Under the pieces are notes generated by a model. That model searched no databases and was not told the origin of the DNA. It saw only the letters and a list, made by a program, of their open reading frames with translations. From contig NW_026262734.1 of NCBI RefSeq assembly GCF_021869535.1, positions 107,543,088-107,607,087 of the forward strand: a stretch of 64,000 nucleotides of DNA. Reading direction: 5' to 3'. Made by a program: the position numbers and the translations under genes. The DNA comes from Mytilus californianus. Lineage: Eukaryota; Mollusca; Bivalvia; Mytilida; Mytilidae. This document shows, in pieces, positions 1 through 12,545 of the stretch; within the stretch, counting starts at the first letter, position 1; each line of letters starts with the position of its first letter.

Positions 1-391
1 TACAATTTTCCGCTGCTAAGCGTTAATCGTGAATTCACGGGGAAAACCCCAACAAAATCAGATATATAGAAAAAAGCCAGAACAATAACGAAATTAAGAC
101 TTGAAAACAACAGCAACAACAAAACCTTCCCTCTCCCCATAAAAATGACAGATTTTGCATTTGCATTGCCATATTCAATGAATATCAAGTACCAGAACCA
201 AGTTACAAGGTTTGATAAGATCAACATTATAGACAATATTCGGATATTTGCTTTTCATTTATCTTGTTGTCAGTCGAAATTTATCAATGTGATAAAACGT
301 AATCGTTTTGTAACAAAAGAATGAATGTGTAAAACACATTATTATCTCCATTTTGTCAGTAAAATATTTTTGATTATTAATGCAGAAAAAT

Positions 392-459
392 ACTTACTGT
401 TAGAGGAAGCTATATAATCATACAATGAGTATATAAGAACAAAGTTTGCAGCTTTTATA
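392..459 (-). promoter_or_regulatory. TATA promoter and leader exon pointing off the left edge
   Basis: Close relative of the 38.3 kb module: minus-strand TATAAAAG at 459-452, donor GTAAGT at 397-392, and GAAANNGAAA at 467-476 (+ reading). No ART coding exon lies at lower coordinates inside the window, so its gene should be off the left edge. Confidence 0.45.
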
Positions 460-1014
460 CGGTTATGAAAAAGAAAGTTGTATTTTTGTAAAATCATAAA
501 ATAAGACCATTACAACAAATACTATAAATAGCATAAGAGTAATTTAACGCAAACTATAAATAGATTTGTCTATAAACATAAATATAACATATTAAACTGA
601 ACTCTATCCAAAAAGAAATTTGTAATTTTGGTATCCACTGCAATCAAATAGAAGAAATTACATTATTGACTGATATTATACTACTACTGTATTGTATAAC
701 AAGTATGTCAAAACCGAATGGAGCTGATATGGTACTGGTTTAACATGTTTAAGTATGTTCTTCCTTCCGCGTGCATGATATTCTGTGTGATGCATTTTCA
801 TATTCATCGTTAATCCACTTCCTGATAATATTCATACATACGATTATCATGAATTGAATTTTCGTCACATTTTTCTCAGGAAATTAATATGATTAAGGAT
901 TTTTAAATTTGGGAATACACCTCGTGTGAGCTATACCGTATGATTCGTTCTCACATCCGTTAATGTCCGTTGCCCATTAAATTCCTGCTTACATAATACT
1001 TATAGTAGGTGTAT

Positions 1015-2500
1015 AATATGTGTTTGTACAAACGCATGTAAATACATGTTTTGCATATATAAACTGAATGCCTTTTTTCCTATAATAACTCATCATGCTC
1101 ACATGCGTACAGACAATTAAACAATGGGGTAAATATTCTGGTTTATTCTTACATGATATATAAATATGTATATGGCTTTTAAGTAGCTGTTAGTAACTGC
1201 GAGTACTCTCACATCGTACTTTCTTGTTTATTTGACCTGTTGATACTAATTGTAATGCTTTTTTATTATTTAATGTTATTCAGGGTTATATCTAGTCTAT
1301 ATACCAGTTTTGACTGTGTTTGGTATTACTATAAATTTTCACTTCGTACTATGAACATCAAAATTATTTATTTTGTAAAAATATTTCCTTTCTCTATTGG
1401 AACTGTACACGTATACCTAACAACAAAATTATTTTCATTTACCTGTGTTTAAAGTTATTGCAAATGGCTGATATTTTTTGTTCGAGCATATTGTTTTTCT
1501 TAAATTGTTTAACATTTCATACCGATATAACATGTTACTATTATCATTCTTCCCTTAGTTTAATTATTTTGTATTTATAATGCACATTGTATCATAGGTC
1601 AAATTTATTTGTTCAGTGTATGTTTACTGGTGTTAATATGTCCTTTGATTGAGTTAAGCTATTTCAGTTGATATTTTATAGTGTGTCTTTCTATGTTGTT
1701 ATGTTACACTTTTGTTTCAGAAAAAGGGTGAAGGTTTGGTAACATTAAAACGTTTAAACCCGCTGCATTTGTTTGCACCTGTCCTAATTCAGGAATCTGA
1801 TGTTTAGTAGTTGTCGTTTGTTGGTGTGGTTCTTAAGTGTTTCTCGTTTCTCGTTTTTTATAGATTAGACCGTTGGTTTTCCCGTTTGAACGGTTTTACA
1901 CTAGTAATTTTTGGGGCCCTTAATTTATAGCTTACTGTTGAAGACCGTACTTTGACCTATAATGGTTTACTTTTATAAATTTTGACTTGGATGGAGAGTT
2001 GTCTCATTGGCACTCATACCACATCTTCTTATATCTATATATGGTTTAAAAATGAAAAATCAATAATTTAGTTCACTCACTAACAATGACACACATATTA
2101 TCATTCATATTGTTTACTTCGAAATAATCCTTCTGACATTTCGATCTTGAAAATGTATTCGATTTCAACATTTTGGAAATTTTATATCTCTGTCTATAAT
2201 TAGCTTAAGTAATTCCATAATATTCTATATTTATCAGTCCCCATATCAGAATGATGTAATGAATATATATGTATACTGTTTTTACCCAGACAACTATTAA
2301 TAGCATGTGTGAATTGCAAGGAAAATGCTTACGGAGTTAACAAAATCGTTGTTGACTTTTTATGATTTCATAACTATTTATTGTAATGGCATGATTCCTA
2401 CAGTAAGTTTTTAGAAGTATCTTACAAAACAGAAATTTGACAAATTATATATATATATATAAAAGAATACTTCGTGTATTGTATCAGATATCCTTGTTTA
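1015..2500. repeat. Insertion region with common mussel dispersed repeat
   Basis: Absent from the matching place in block B. The part at about 1,730-2,045 is the reverse of 42,780-43,030. It ends with the TCTCATTGGCACTCATACC phrase, which I know as very common in mussel DNA. No coding sequence seen. (TA)n at about 2,447-2,460. Confidence 0.5.
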
Positions 2501-2529
2501 ATTCCTACGAGAAGGTAACACCTACCGAA

Positions 2530-2690
2530 ACGAAAGCTGATTTTGATCAGCTATACTTAGAGGAGGGGATAAGGTATCTGCGCAATGCTAGGCGGTGTTG
2601 TCGTAGAAATTAGAAATATAAAGTACAGGTTCAAGCCCCGCTCGGGGAGGAAGTAAAGAAACAGATCTACTCTAACATCGTTAGGTTGAT
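2530..2690 (+). repeat. Possible tRNA-derived SINE head
   Basis: A GC-richer stretch with a B-box-like GGTTCAAGCCC (about 2,628-2,638), preceded at about 50 bases by an A-box-like stretch (GCGCAATGCTAGGCGG) and followed by CCCGCTCGGGG. This order resembles the RNA polymerase III promoter of tRNA-derived SINEs. It does not fold convincingly as a tRNA. Confidence 0.35.
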
Positions 2691-2727
2691 TTTCTATGCA
2701 CTTTATATATATATTTATATAGACTTG

Positions 2728-2760
<33 letters not shown>

Positions 2761-2766
<6 letters not shown>

Positions 2767-3110
2767 AAGTCTAAATTGAAAACGACGTTCAAACCTATGA
2801 TTGCGTTGGATAAAAACCGCAATTTTTATACGTGTGCATGCAAAACAAATTTCTTGGTAGAGGGGTCTAAATACAGCACAAACAACATTTTCCAAAAGAC
2901 CAAAAAAGTGAAAAAGTATATTTTAACAAAACGCATTTGACTAACAGGTCGAACAACTGATGTTCTTAAACCCTGCTGACTGCCATTGGCGATTGCCAAA
3001 TAAACGGATCACAAGATGTAACAAAATGGATCCTTAAAAATTAATAATCTAATACCAAACAGAAAACAATAAACTTGCGGAAAAGGTGGTATACCGCAAA
3101 CAAAAGGTGC
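2761..3110 (+). repeat. TA-microsatellite-associated element, copy 1
   Basis: A 350-base unit preceded by (TA)n at about 2,733-2,760. It matches 3,304-3,653 with only about four differences. It contains a fragment of a non-coding mobile element beginning ATAAACAAGTCTAAATTG. Other copies: 10,547-10,800 (minus), 34,021-34,122 (minus) and 34,136-34,456 (plus), each touching a (TA)n run. Confidence 0.7.
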
Positions 3111-3303
3111 AAAAATTAGTACACCATATCCGGATTTCGACAATTAATGTCTCTTCAGTGATGTTAGGGATCGAAACAGTATTTGGAAGGCCATAAAATT
3201 TACCTCAATTTAGGATAGACTCTTGAATTTTAAAGAGTCGAAATAGGATGAACGGATCATATAAACCCGAAGGAAAATATAATACAAGCCCAAACGAAAA
3301 AAT

Positions 3304-3653
3304 ATAAACAAGTCTAAATTGAAAACGACGTTCAAACCTATGATTGCGTTGGATAAAAACCGCAATTTTTATACGTGTGCATGCAAAACAAATTTCTTGG
3401 TAGAGGGGTCTAAATACAGCACAAACAACACTTTCCGAAAGACCAAAAAAGTGAAAAAGTATATTTTAACAAAACGCATTTGACTAACAGGTCGAACAAC
3501 TGATGTTCTTAAACCCTGCTGACTGCCATTGGCGATTGCCAAATAAACGGATCACAAGATGTAACAAAATGGATCTTTAAAAATTAATAATCTAATACCA
3601 AACAGAAAACAATAAACTTGCGGAAAAGATGGTATACCGCAAACAAAAGGTGC
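3304..3653 (+). repeat. TA-microsatellite-associated element, copy 2
   Basis: Near-identical direct repeat of 2,761-3,110, followed directly by (TA)n at 3,654-3,675. The 193 bases between the copies are unique to this site. Confidence 0.7.
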
Positions 3654-4150
3654 ATATATATATATATATATATATGCATATATCTGACAACAAATTAATG
3701 TATAGTAACCAAGCAGGACATTTCATAATTAAACTCATAAGCTTCAAATATATGTCCAACCTCAAATCTGTGTCCTTTCCTTCGATCTGTGTCCAACGAC
3801 GTCATGACACTAAAATCTGTGGCTCTTTGCTCATTCAAATCAAATTCGTGTCCTTTTTATCAGGTAGACACTTTCGTTAATTTTATGTGAATTGATGCAG
3901 GCTCAGCACTCACCTAGAATTCGTCAGGTATTAAATTAGAGTAATAAAATTGTATTTAGAGAGTTTCCGGCGTCATGCCAATCTGAAATTTGGAAGTTGT
4001 ACTAAAAATGTTTAAAAATCAATGTTTTGCTGAAATATTATAAATAAAAGCTGAATTAGAATTACTTGGTCCTAAGGATATACACAGTGGCCTATGTCCT
4101 TTATATTTGAATTAAAAATTTCAAGATTTTAACAATTAACGAGAAAGAAC

Positions 4151-4232
4151 ACATACTCCCATTTCAGTGCAAACGTGCTTTTGAAGCACTAGAATGATGA
4201 CGACGCATTGAACAGAAATTGGATCTGTTATA
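4151..4232 (-). promoter_or_regulatory. Leader-promoter module copy (TATAACAG type)
   Basis: Minus strand: CAGTATAACAG at about 4,235-4,225, conserved TTTCCGAAAATA box upstream, and a weaker donor GTATGT at 4,156-4,151. It belongs to a repeated block (about 3,955-5,330, interrupted at 4,498-5,115 by a retroelement tail) that recurs at 6,560-7,450 and 39,955-40,790. Confidence 0.4.
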
Positions 4233-4497
4233 CTGACATGATATGCACTCATATTTTCGGAAAATACAATTACTAAAATTGCTATAAATAGAATTAAAGG
4301 GATTTTTCTCAACCATAGATATATATTTCTACTAACATGAAAAACATATCAAATAGTATTTTATTCAAATTAAGGGGTAAACAGCCACCAATTAGACCGT
4401 GAAATGTGCTTATCTAAACAATAAGGACATTTATCTTACATTAGATTCATAAGCAATGAAAAAAAGTATAAACAGTAACTATAACATATATACTTTG

Positions 4498-5115
4498 TTG
4501 TTGGCATGACACGGGTTATGTTCTTCTCATATATGTTATGATGGTATGATACTAAACCCCTAACGGGAAGGATTGTGCCTGATATTCATATGATGAAGAC
4601 ATAATCTTTCAATCAGTTTAATTGAAGTCTGGAGCTGGCATGTCAGTTAACTGCTAGTAGTCTGTTGTTATTTATGTATTATTGTCATTTTGTTTATTTT
4701 CTTTGGTTACATCTTCTGACATCAGACTCGGACTTCTCTTGAACTGAATTTTAATGTGCGTATTGTTATGCGTTTACTTTTCTACATTGGCTAGAGGTAT
4801 AGGGGGAGGGTTGAGATCTCATAAACATGTTTAACCCCGCCGCATTTTTGCGCCTGTTCCAAGTCAGGAGCCTCTAGCCTTTGTTAGTCTTGTATTATTT
4901 TTAATTTTAGTTTCTTGTGTACAATTTGGAGTTTAGTATGGCGTTCATTATCACTGAACTAGTATATATATTTGTTTAGGGGCCAGCTGAATGACGCCTC
5001 CGGTTGCGGGAATTTCTCGCTACATTGAAGACCTGTTGGTGACCTTCTGCTGTTGTCTGTTCTATGGTCGGGTTGTTGTCTCTTTGACACATTCCCCATT
5101 TCCATTCTCAATTTT
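4498..5115 (+). mobile_element. 5'-truncated retroelement: 3' UTR only
   Basis: Matches 32,700-33,345, which directly follows the stop codon of a reverse transcriptase fragment, so this is the 3' tail of the same element without coding sequence. It ends just after GTTGTCTCTTTGACACATTC. It interrupts a promoter-module repeat. Confidence 0.6.
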
Positions 5116-5789
5116 ATTTGTAAATTTAACGAATGGGCTTTTAAATGCAGCTTGTTTCGCCTCTCTCTTTTATATAAAACATGTAAAAGTGTGCCTAGTT
5201 TCAAACTGAAAATCTACATTAAATATAAGTGAACTGATACGAAAAAAGGTCTTATCAAATATTTTAATCAAGTATTTAAACACTGATATTTTGAAGAGTA
5301 ATTGAAAAAGGGGATGACGTTCTGCAGTAAAATTGAAAAAAGGGACTATGAAAGAACATTTTAGCTTCTAGTTACGGCAGCATTCTTTATTTCAATTTCA
5401 CTTCGATATGTTTTTTCGTTTGCCCTATTTTATTCTTGATGGAATAAATAACAGTTTATAAATGAGAAGCGTTTCGTCCAAACAATGAAACAATGGGGTA
5501 AGATATTCTGGTTTGTTTATCCGAAAATTTGACTTTTATCAAACTCTTACGCATTTGAAAAAATCGTTGTTGACATTATATGATTTCATAACTTTTTACT
5601 GTAATAGCATGATTCCTACAGGAAGCTTTTTTAGGAGTATTTCACTAAAACAAAACAAAAATGTGACAATTAAATATGAAAATATATAATTATACCTGAC
5701 AATCAATTCATTTATCAGACTTAAATAAAGACAAAATAGAAATCTACATATTCATACCAAATATTGTCGATCTATCATGTATAGTAACT

Positions 5790-6240
5790 AAGCAAAGCAA
5801 TTCATAATTAATATATATAAGCTTCAAATCTATGTCCAGCCTCAAATCTGTGTCTTATGTTTGAGCTTTTTATTTTGCCATTTGATAAGGGACTTTCCGT
5901 TTTGAATTTTCCTTGGAGTTCGGTATTTTTGTTATTTTACTTTTTCCTTAGATCTGTGTCCAACGACGTCATGACACTAAAATCTGTGACTCTATGTTTA
6001 TTCAAATTCGTGTCCTTTTTATCAGTTAGACTCTTTCGGTAATGTAATGTGACTTGAGGCAGGCTCAACCTTAACCTATCCTTGGACGTGGTGTGACAAC
6101 ATAACATAGGAACAAACTGTACAAATCAGTTGGAAAGGGATCGATCCATCAGAAAAAAACAAAAAGACACAACATACAGATCTAAAAGTAATCGATGAGG
6201 GTTTGATAATTTTGAAGTTAACACATAAGGCATGACTTGT
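5790..6240. repeat. Mosaic of common mussel repeats
   Basis: 5,850-5,965 matches the family seen at 16,560-16,665 and 51,790-51,900 (phrase GACTTTCCGTTTTGAATTTT). 6,100-6,200 resembles 33,530-33,680. 3,720-3,880 and 5,780-6,050 are also related to each other. No gene seen. Confidence 0.45.
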
Positions 6241-6775
6241 TGAAATGGACAACGATTTAAGGAAACCGCATGCAATCCCATTGGAGCTACAGGGTAAGCA
6301 ACTCCTGCTATGAATACATCTTTCGCCCTTTGAATCCAGACGAAGTGAATAATATCATAGTAGAGGATAAAACAAAATTATTAAATATATCAAGCCACTT
6401 TTATTTTATTGTAAGAGCGAGTTGCGACACACATCGTATAATTTCAAACAATTGCCGATGTTGATCGTAAAACTTATGTAGTGTCGATTGCAGCAATTCG
6501 TCCGTACGAAGGAGGGTTTCGTGGACTTTTAATTTATTTGCTTTTTCCAAATTCGTCATTTATTAAATTAGAGTAATAAAATTGTATTTAGAGAATTGCG
6601 CCGTCATGCCATTTGCAATTTGGAAGTTGTACTGAAAATTTCAAAAATCAATGTTATGCTGAAATATTCTGAAAGCTGAATTTGAATGACTTTGTCCTTA
6701 GGATATATACATTGGCCGTTGTCCTTTATATTTGTATTAAAAATTTCAAGATTTTAACAATTAATGAGAAAGTAC

Positions 6776-6856
6776 ACATACTCCCATAAGTGCAAACGTG
6801 CTTTTGAAGCACTAGAATGATGACGACGCATTGAGCAGAAATTGAATCTGTTATAC
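6776..6856 (-). promoter_or_regulatory. Leader-promoter module copy (TATAACAG type)
   Basis: Almost the same as the 4.2 kb module: TATAACAG at 6,856-6,849, donor-like GTATGT at 6,781-6,776. Flanks repeat the same block uninterrupted. Confidence 0.4.
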
Positions 6857-7829
6857 TGACATATGAAATGCACTCATATTTTCGGAAAATACAATTACTA
6901 AAGTTGCTATAAATAGAATGAAAGGAATTTTCCTCAACCATAGATATATATTTCTACTAACATGTAAAACATATCAAATAGTATTTTATTCAAATTTAGG
7001 GATACAAAGCCACCAATTAGACCGTGAATTGTGCTTATCTAAACAATAAGGACATTTATCTTACATTAGATTCATGAGCAATAAAAATGTATAAACAGTA
7101 ACTATAACATATATACCTTGTAAATTTAACGAACGGTTTTTAAAACGCAGGTATTATACATGTTATATGAAACATATAAAAGTGTGCCTAGTTTTTAAAC
7201 TGATAATTTACATTGAATAAAAGTAAACTGATATGACAAAAGGTCTTATCAAATATGTTGCTTGTGAGAGAGCTGTCTACATAGTCCATTATATTAATTT
7301 TCTATTTCTTTCACTGTATTTTATCCCTGCCCCCCTTCTATGGTCTTTTGTAGAGAGTTGTCTCATTGGTAATCATACCACATCTTCTAATTTTTATAAT
7401 CAAATATTTAAATACTGATATGTTGGAGAGTAATTGTAAAGGGGAGGGCATGTAGCTTTTATTTACGTCAGCCTTCTTTAGTTCATGTTAGAACAAGTAT
7501 TCGCTGAAACGTGGATTATTGATGACAGCACATCATCAATATATATGTAAACGTGAAACTAAGGAATTTGGTACAATTTCTGTCTTTGAGAATGATTTGT
7601 ATAAATTCCGTTTCATATAAACACGAAACAAGTATGCCAGTGACATTTTTGTCGTTGCTACTTTCTGTTGTAAAATCCACAACTTAGCATGATCTTTTAT
7701 TACAATATAACACCTACCTAAAAGTGTTGTTTTAATTAAAAACCGTTGATTTTAAAAGATTGTAAACGCATAAATCCAGTATGGTCATGAAGGTAATGCG
7801 TTAAAATCGATCATAAAATTTTGCGGATT

Positions 7830-7848
7830 TTTTTTTTTTTTTTTTTAA
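7830..7848. repeat. Poly-T run
   Basis: A run of about 16 T, possibly a retroposon tail. The flanks belong to the duplicated block. Confidence 0.6.
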
Positions 7849-10546
7849 TTTTAAGGATTATTTGATTTATGTTGTTCATCGGGTATTAAATCAAAGTAAT
7901 TAACTGATTATAGATTTTCTGTCAAAAACGATACGCATGGCTAGTTCATCGTGAAATCCGAGTATTTTCTGATTATGGAAAAAGTCCGAGAAATCTAAAA
8001 CAAAATCAAAAAGATGGACGAAGTCGAACCGTTATATTTCTTTCGCCAAATACTTTCGCCAATCATGATTTTTAATCGCCACAATTATTTTTTTTCGCCA
8101 GCAGAAACCTTACTGTATAAGTAGAACTGCCGCCGTCATGCCATTCATTCCCATTGGAAATTAAGTACTAGCAAATCGATTGCACTGACAACTTCAAAAA
8201 TGAATGTTATTGCTTAAATATTAGGAGAGGTGAATTTGAATGCCGTGATCTTTAGGATATACACATTTATATAATACTGGATGAGTTTGTCTATATTTGG
8301 ATATGAAATTAAGATTTAAAAAGTTAATGAGAAAGGATAAACACTGTCATATTTTCAAACGCCTGTTGCATATCCTGTATTTAAATTTATTTGTTTATAC
8401 CCTACGGGTTCAGGATATCTTTTGTCAACGAACCACCGCTTATCCATTGTAGCTCCTTTATATAAACCGTCGTGCGAATTCGGTTTGAAAATACCATCCT
8501 TCCTGGAACGACAATGTTTTACATTTGCAGAAAGTACTGTACTTAAAGTAATAAAACACTTGTGTCTGATGACTAAATTTAAAATGATCGTTGTATTTAT
8601 AATAACTTATAACATCTGTTCATTGGCAAACAGGGATTGCAGATTAAGTCTTCTATCAGCTTCTGCCTTTGTACTAAATAACTAAGTACAGTCGCTGACA
8701 GTTTCAGCAGAAATTTGCTGTTTGTTTTTAAAGATCCCGATAAAAATAATTCGTCTCAGTCTTCCAACGCAAATTCATTGTGAAGCTCGAGTGCATATTT
8801 AACTAAACATCTGATCTTTCAACGGTAATCAGAGACATTTTTTTTTCATTTCTAAAATGATCTGCCTTCGGTAAACTGAAATATTTTTCATTCCTTTCAA
8901 GCAGAGCTCTTTATTTTCCCTGTTAAATTTTTATATTGCCTCATATCACAACGATCAAACACGTCCCCTAAACTCTATTTTTTTTCAAACCTTGACAGTT
9001 CCTTGTAACCATAGTCCATGTGAAAACAATTTACAAATAAACATGACAATGAATCCTAGATGTTGGAAAAGATTGTAATGTATGAAACTGCGGTCCGAGA
9101 TGGACAGTAATCATGTGAGATTTCAAGCGATGGCTAACTGCTTCTTAAAATTTTAAATTGTAGGGTCTCATCTTTTTGGGGTGTGGAATCATCAACAAAA
9201 CTCGCTTCTTTTCCTAAAATTTCAAATTCGCTTTCAAATAATTACCGAGCTACTGAAAATGATATTTGATAAACATTATCATCTTTGAGTCTAAACTTCA
9301 TTGGAATCACACTAATGATTTTCTGGTTCGCGATTACAAAATCAGAATAACTCACTTTATTGCTATATCATCAAAAAATTGCAACATCTGAATGCTCTAC
9401 GACAGGGCTAAACGATAGTCTCATGTTTACCTTTTCCGGATGTGGAGTATCAGCCGCGAGGTAAGTCAGTCCTTTAAACCATAAATAAGCGACTTTTCCC
9501 TTATTTGTAACTCCATTATTATAAGAAAGCTATTGAACCAAACGTTCCGAGTGGTAAAGTTGAGGTAATCTCTTCCAAAATTTAATGGACACCATTATTA
9601 CTTTGACTACCGTTATCGTTACCATCATCTATGTCAGAGATAACCACGGTTATGTTCTAATTGTCGTAGCCACAATCTTGTCCTTTTCCTTGATTGTGAA
9701 ATTGTGATGGTTTGTTAAGCACAATTGTTAGTTTTCTATATAGTGTTTTATTTGTGTCGTCACACACACACAGAGTCGGTGCCTAATTTACAAGTTCGAT
9801 TCTGCTCATACTATCAAAAAAGAATTTATTCCTGATTTTGTGATTTTATGTATATTCTAATACCTACCTACTTGGGATTTTGAATAAATTCCAATTTGTA
9901 TATAGAATATTTTGTTGTACTGTGTCATGCATTTGAGATAATTCTCAAAAATAAGAAAGTTAAATGTTTAAAGTCAACTGAATTCGATAACAACAAATCG
10001 TCATCCTGTAGATTAAGGGACAAGATCGGTGCCAGCGCAAGAACTTCACAATAGCGAGTAGTAACGGCACATATAGATTCTAGCGATTCTCCAAGTAGAC
10101 AGTACTTGTGCGAGCGATTGCTTTTTTGGAAAGTTTCTCCCGTTTACATGGGTCAAGAAAGTCCAAATAAATGGACATTTTTCGAACGCGGAAAATTTCG
10201 CTCTCAAGTTCGTACAATCCCAAGCTAACGGAAAAGAAATAACTAGCATTCAACGAAAAGAAATTACTTATCGCTGACTTGAATTTTCGATAAAACAAAC
10301 CACTGATCGTACCGGTTCGCGATCATAAAGCAAAACTATAAGTACGACACTAACTTCACAAAATAAAACATGAAAATCGCCGCTTCACGGACATAAACGA
10401 TTTTGTCAGCAGAATTCTGGAGGTAAATGTTGAAGCGAAACTCTTGATCTCGGAGAGTGCTTATTTCGAAGTTGTTTGATATGCAACAAAGTCATGGATT
10501 TACCATTTTCATTGCTGAAAGTCAAACAGATATATATATTACATCG

Positions 10547-10793
10547 GTGATCCGTTTATTTGGCAATCGCCAAAGGCAGTCAGCAGGGTTTAAGAACATT
10601 TCTTGTTCGACCTGTTAGTCAAATGCGTTTTGTTAAAATATACTTTTTCACTTTTTTGGGTCTTTTGGAAAATGTTGTTTGTGCTGTATTTTGACCCCTC
10701 TAACAAGAAATTTGTTTTGCATGAACACGTATAAAAATTGCGGTTTTTATCCAACGCAATCATAGGTTTGAACGTTGTTTTCAATTTAGACTT

Positions 10794-10832
<39 letters not shown>
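10547..10832 (-). repeat. TA-microsatellite-associated element, copy 3
   Basis: Minus-strand copy lacking about 90 bases of its far end. Its ATAAACAAGTC end meets (TA)n at about 10,797-10,832, and a short TA run lies at 10,531-10,540 on the other side. It is an insertion relative to block B. Confidence 0.65.
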
Positions 10833-10834
<2 letters not shown>

Positions 10835-11029
10835 TTTCTTTAAAGACTATAAAAAAAAATTACAATTTTATTTGAAAATGTAATAGTATCAGATAACGCT
10901 GCAAATAGTTATTAAAACTATATTACAAAAAAATATGAACTAAATCTGATTTCCAACAATCTCAGATTGACTAAAAGAACTTAATACCAGTTGGTCAATA
11001 AAAAAGTATTACTACGACAGTAATTGTCT

Positions 11030-12184
11030 CTATTCGCTTCCTAAAAGCTTCAGAAGAATTGTCGGTACTCTATTTTGAACTGAATACCTTTTAATCAGGT
11101 ATTGTGCTCCTGCTGGGTAAACCCTTTCTTTTTCCGTGTAACATGCGTAGCTTTCAATGTTGAGTGGTTGCCACTGCCACAGAGGAGTTATCAATAATAA
11201 AATGTACTTCAATGTTGCCACTCGGTGCACATGACGGAAAAATCTGAGCACATTGTTTTTGGACAGAGGATGATACAAAAGATAGCCACGTAAATTTTTT
11301 TCCTGGTTGGTACTTTGCGAGATCTCGGGCAGAAATTTTCATTTTGCGATATGTTTTGGTTTTTTCTCTCACCAAATTCCTCCAACAAAACAAAAGTAGA
11401 TGGAACATTAGAGTGCTAGATCGTTTCCTGTAGGTTTGAAGCCCGTATCACGTTGTCGCCTCAAAGCTGTGTATATAAGTATATAATTGGGTTGTTTCGT
11501 CTGTATATACATGAACGATCATTTTGTAGAAGTCCAATCTGTTGTTACACTGACTAACCACATTGCTTGCTTCCTCACATGCTGGGTAAAGTGACTGTGC
11601 AACTTTATCCCTAACAGCAACCCAGTTTTTACCTGTATTCACATGTCTAAATACATCATTCAATAAAACTGAAAGTGATCTCGTTTTGTCGACAACAGAC
11701 GGATGAAAAACGCCTTTGTAAGACGCCAATGTAAGTCTAAATAGACCATATTCTTCATTTTCGATAGAGCAACTCCCATCGTAGAATGTTTCTATGTCCT
11801 CTTCGCTTTCAGGGGTTATGTGGTTCTTAATGATCTTCGAAGCCTCTAAATATCCAAACAATTCAGCAATTTCCTGAGCTGTATTGCCACTTGTTGGTCC
11901 TTTCTCGGAAATGCCTTCCTTTGCCTTTAAGTCTTTGTCGCATGCTTGAAACTGTAGAAGAGTTGTGATTGCAGAGAGATTGTTCCACCAAACAGCCTGC
12001 TGAAGTAAACCCCATCGTCTGTCTTCTGGGACTAGGTTTATGAGATATGGTTTCAGTGGTCGGCATGGGTCCCTAGAATTCGCCACACCTTTCCCCAATT
12101 TCCCATTTTTGCTGCTGCAAACATTCTCTGGATATCAGCATGATCCTGATCAATGCTCCGTGTGGAAGATGATATTATGCCCAT
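11030..12184 (-). pseudogene. Ankyrin-ADP-ribosyltransferase pseudogene (ART-A)
   Basis: Collinear with the ART copy at 54 kb but broken. Compared with that copy I see a 1-base loss near 12,068 (after the MGNWG peptide), a 2-base loss near 11,473 (just after TQLYTY), a 13-base loss near 11,410 (removing the residues before MFHLLLFCWR) and a 2-base loss near 11,178. The longest surviving stretch is 11,448-12,066. Remnants of every domain remain: MGIISSS start at 12,184, ankyrin-like helices, TYRKM, SFVSSS and EKERVYPAGAQ. The upstream acceptor TTTCAG is still perfect, so the transcript may still be made. It is the member of the 11/54 kb pair that decayed further. Confidence 0.78.
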
Positions 12185-12464
12185 TTTGAATAACCTGAAA
12201 CAATTATACACGAAAAACTTTTAAAACTGTTTAATACTTGTATTGTAGTTTAAAACGAAATAAAAAAAAAAACAAAAAAAAACGCTAAAAATATACTCAA
12301 CTCGTATTATTTAATATATCAGTGTCGTTTCAAAGACTCAAGCGTGTTGATTTAGAATAAGGCGACAGTTGTTGACAGACGTAGAAATATGGTAAATCGA
12401 TGAAGAAAAGAAAAATCAAGTTACACCCCGCCCATTCCTCAAATAAAAAATATAAGGGATACCC

Positions 12465-12545
12465 ATGAAGAGCAACATGATCCATACTTGATGCGTGGAC
12501 AGGGTAAGCGTCTCTTGACTTGCATGTATCAAGCGTCGTGTGAAT
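12465..12545 (-). other. Recurrent short cassette (DAYPV peptide), copy 1
   Basis: A GC-richer island of about 60-80 bases which on the minus strand reads ...DTCKSRDAYPVHASS in one open frame. It lies in the putative leader intron of ART-A. Related islands occur near 55,345-55,395, 34,800-34,870, 39,595-39,660, 37,650-37,700 and 6,280-6,345. It may be an alternative exon or a conserved intronic element. Confidence 0.4.

Noticed and set aside
2600..2680. True tRNA gene
   Set aside because: Box-like motifs are present but no clover-leaf with paired acceptor stem can be drawn.
2557..2940. Overlapping ORFs on both strands across the TA repeat
   Set aside because: Rich in YIYIYI from the (TA)n run and located in a dispersed repeat; not genes. 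The same holds for ORFs at 3,629, 10,590 and 34,001.
6726..6941. Minus ORFs at 6,726-6,941 and 40,120-40,338 with similar sequence
   Set aside because: They lie in the promoter modules; similarity is explained by DNA duplication, and the other modules do not keep the frame.
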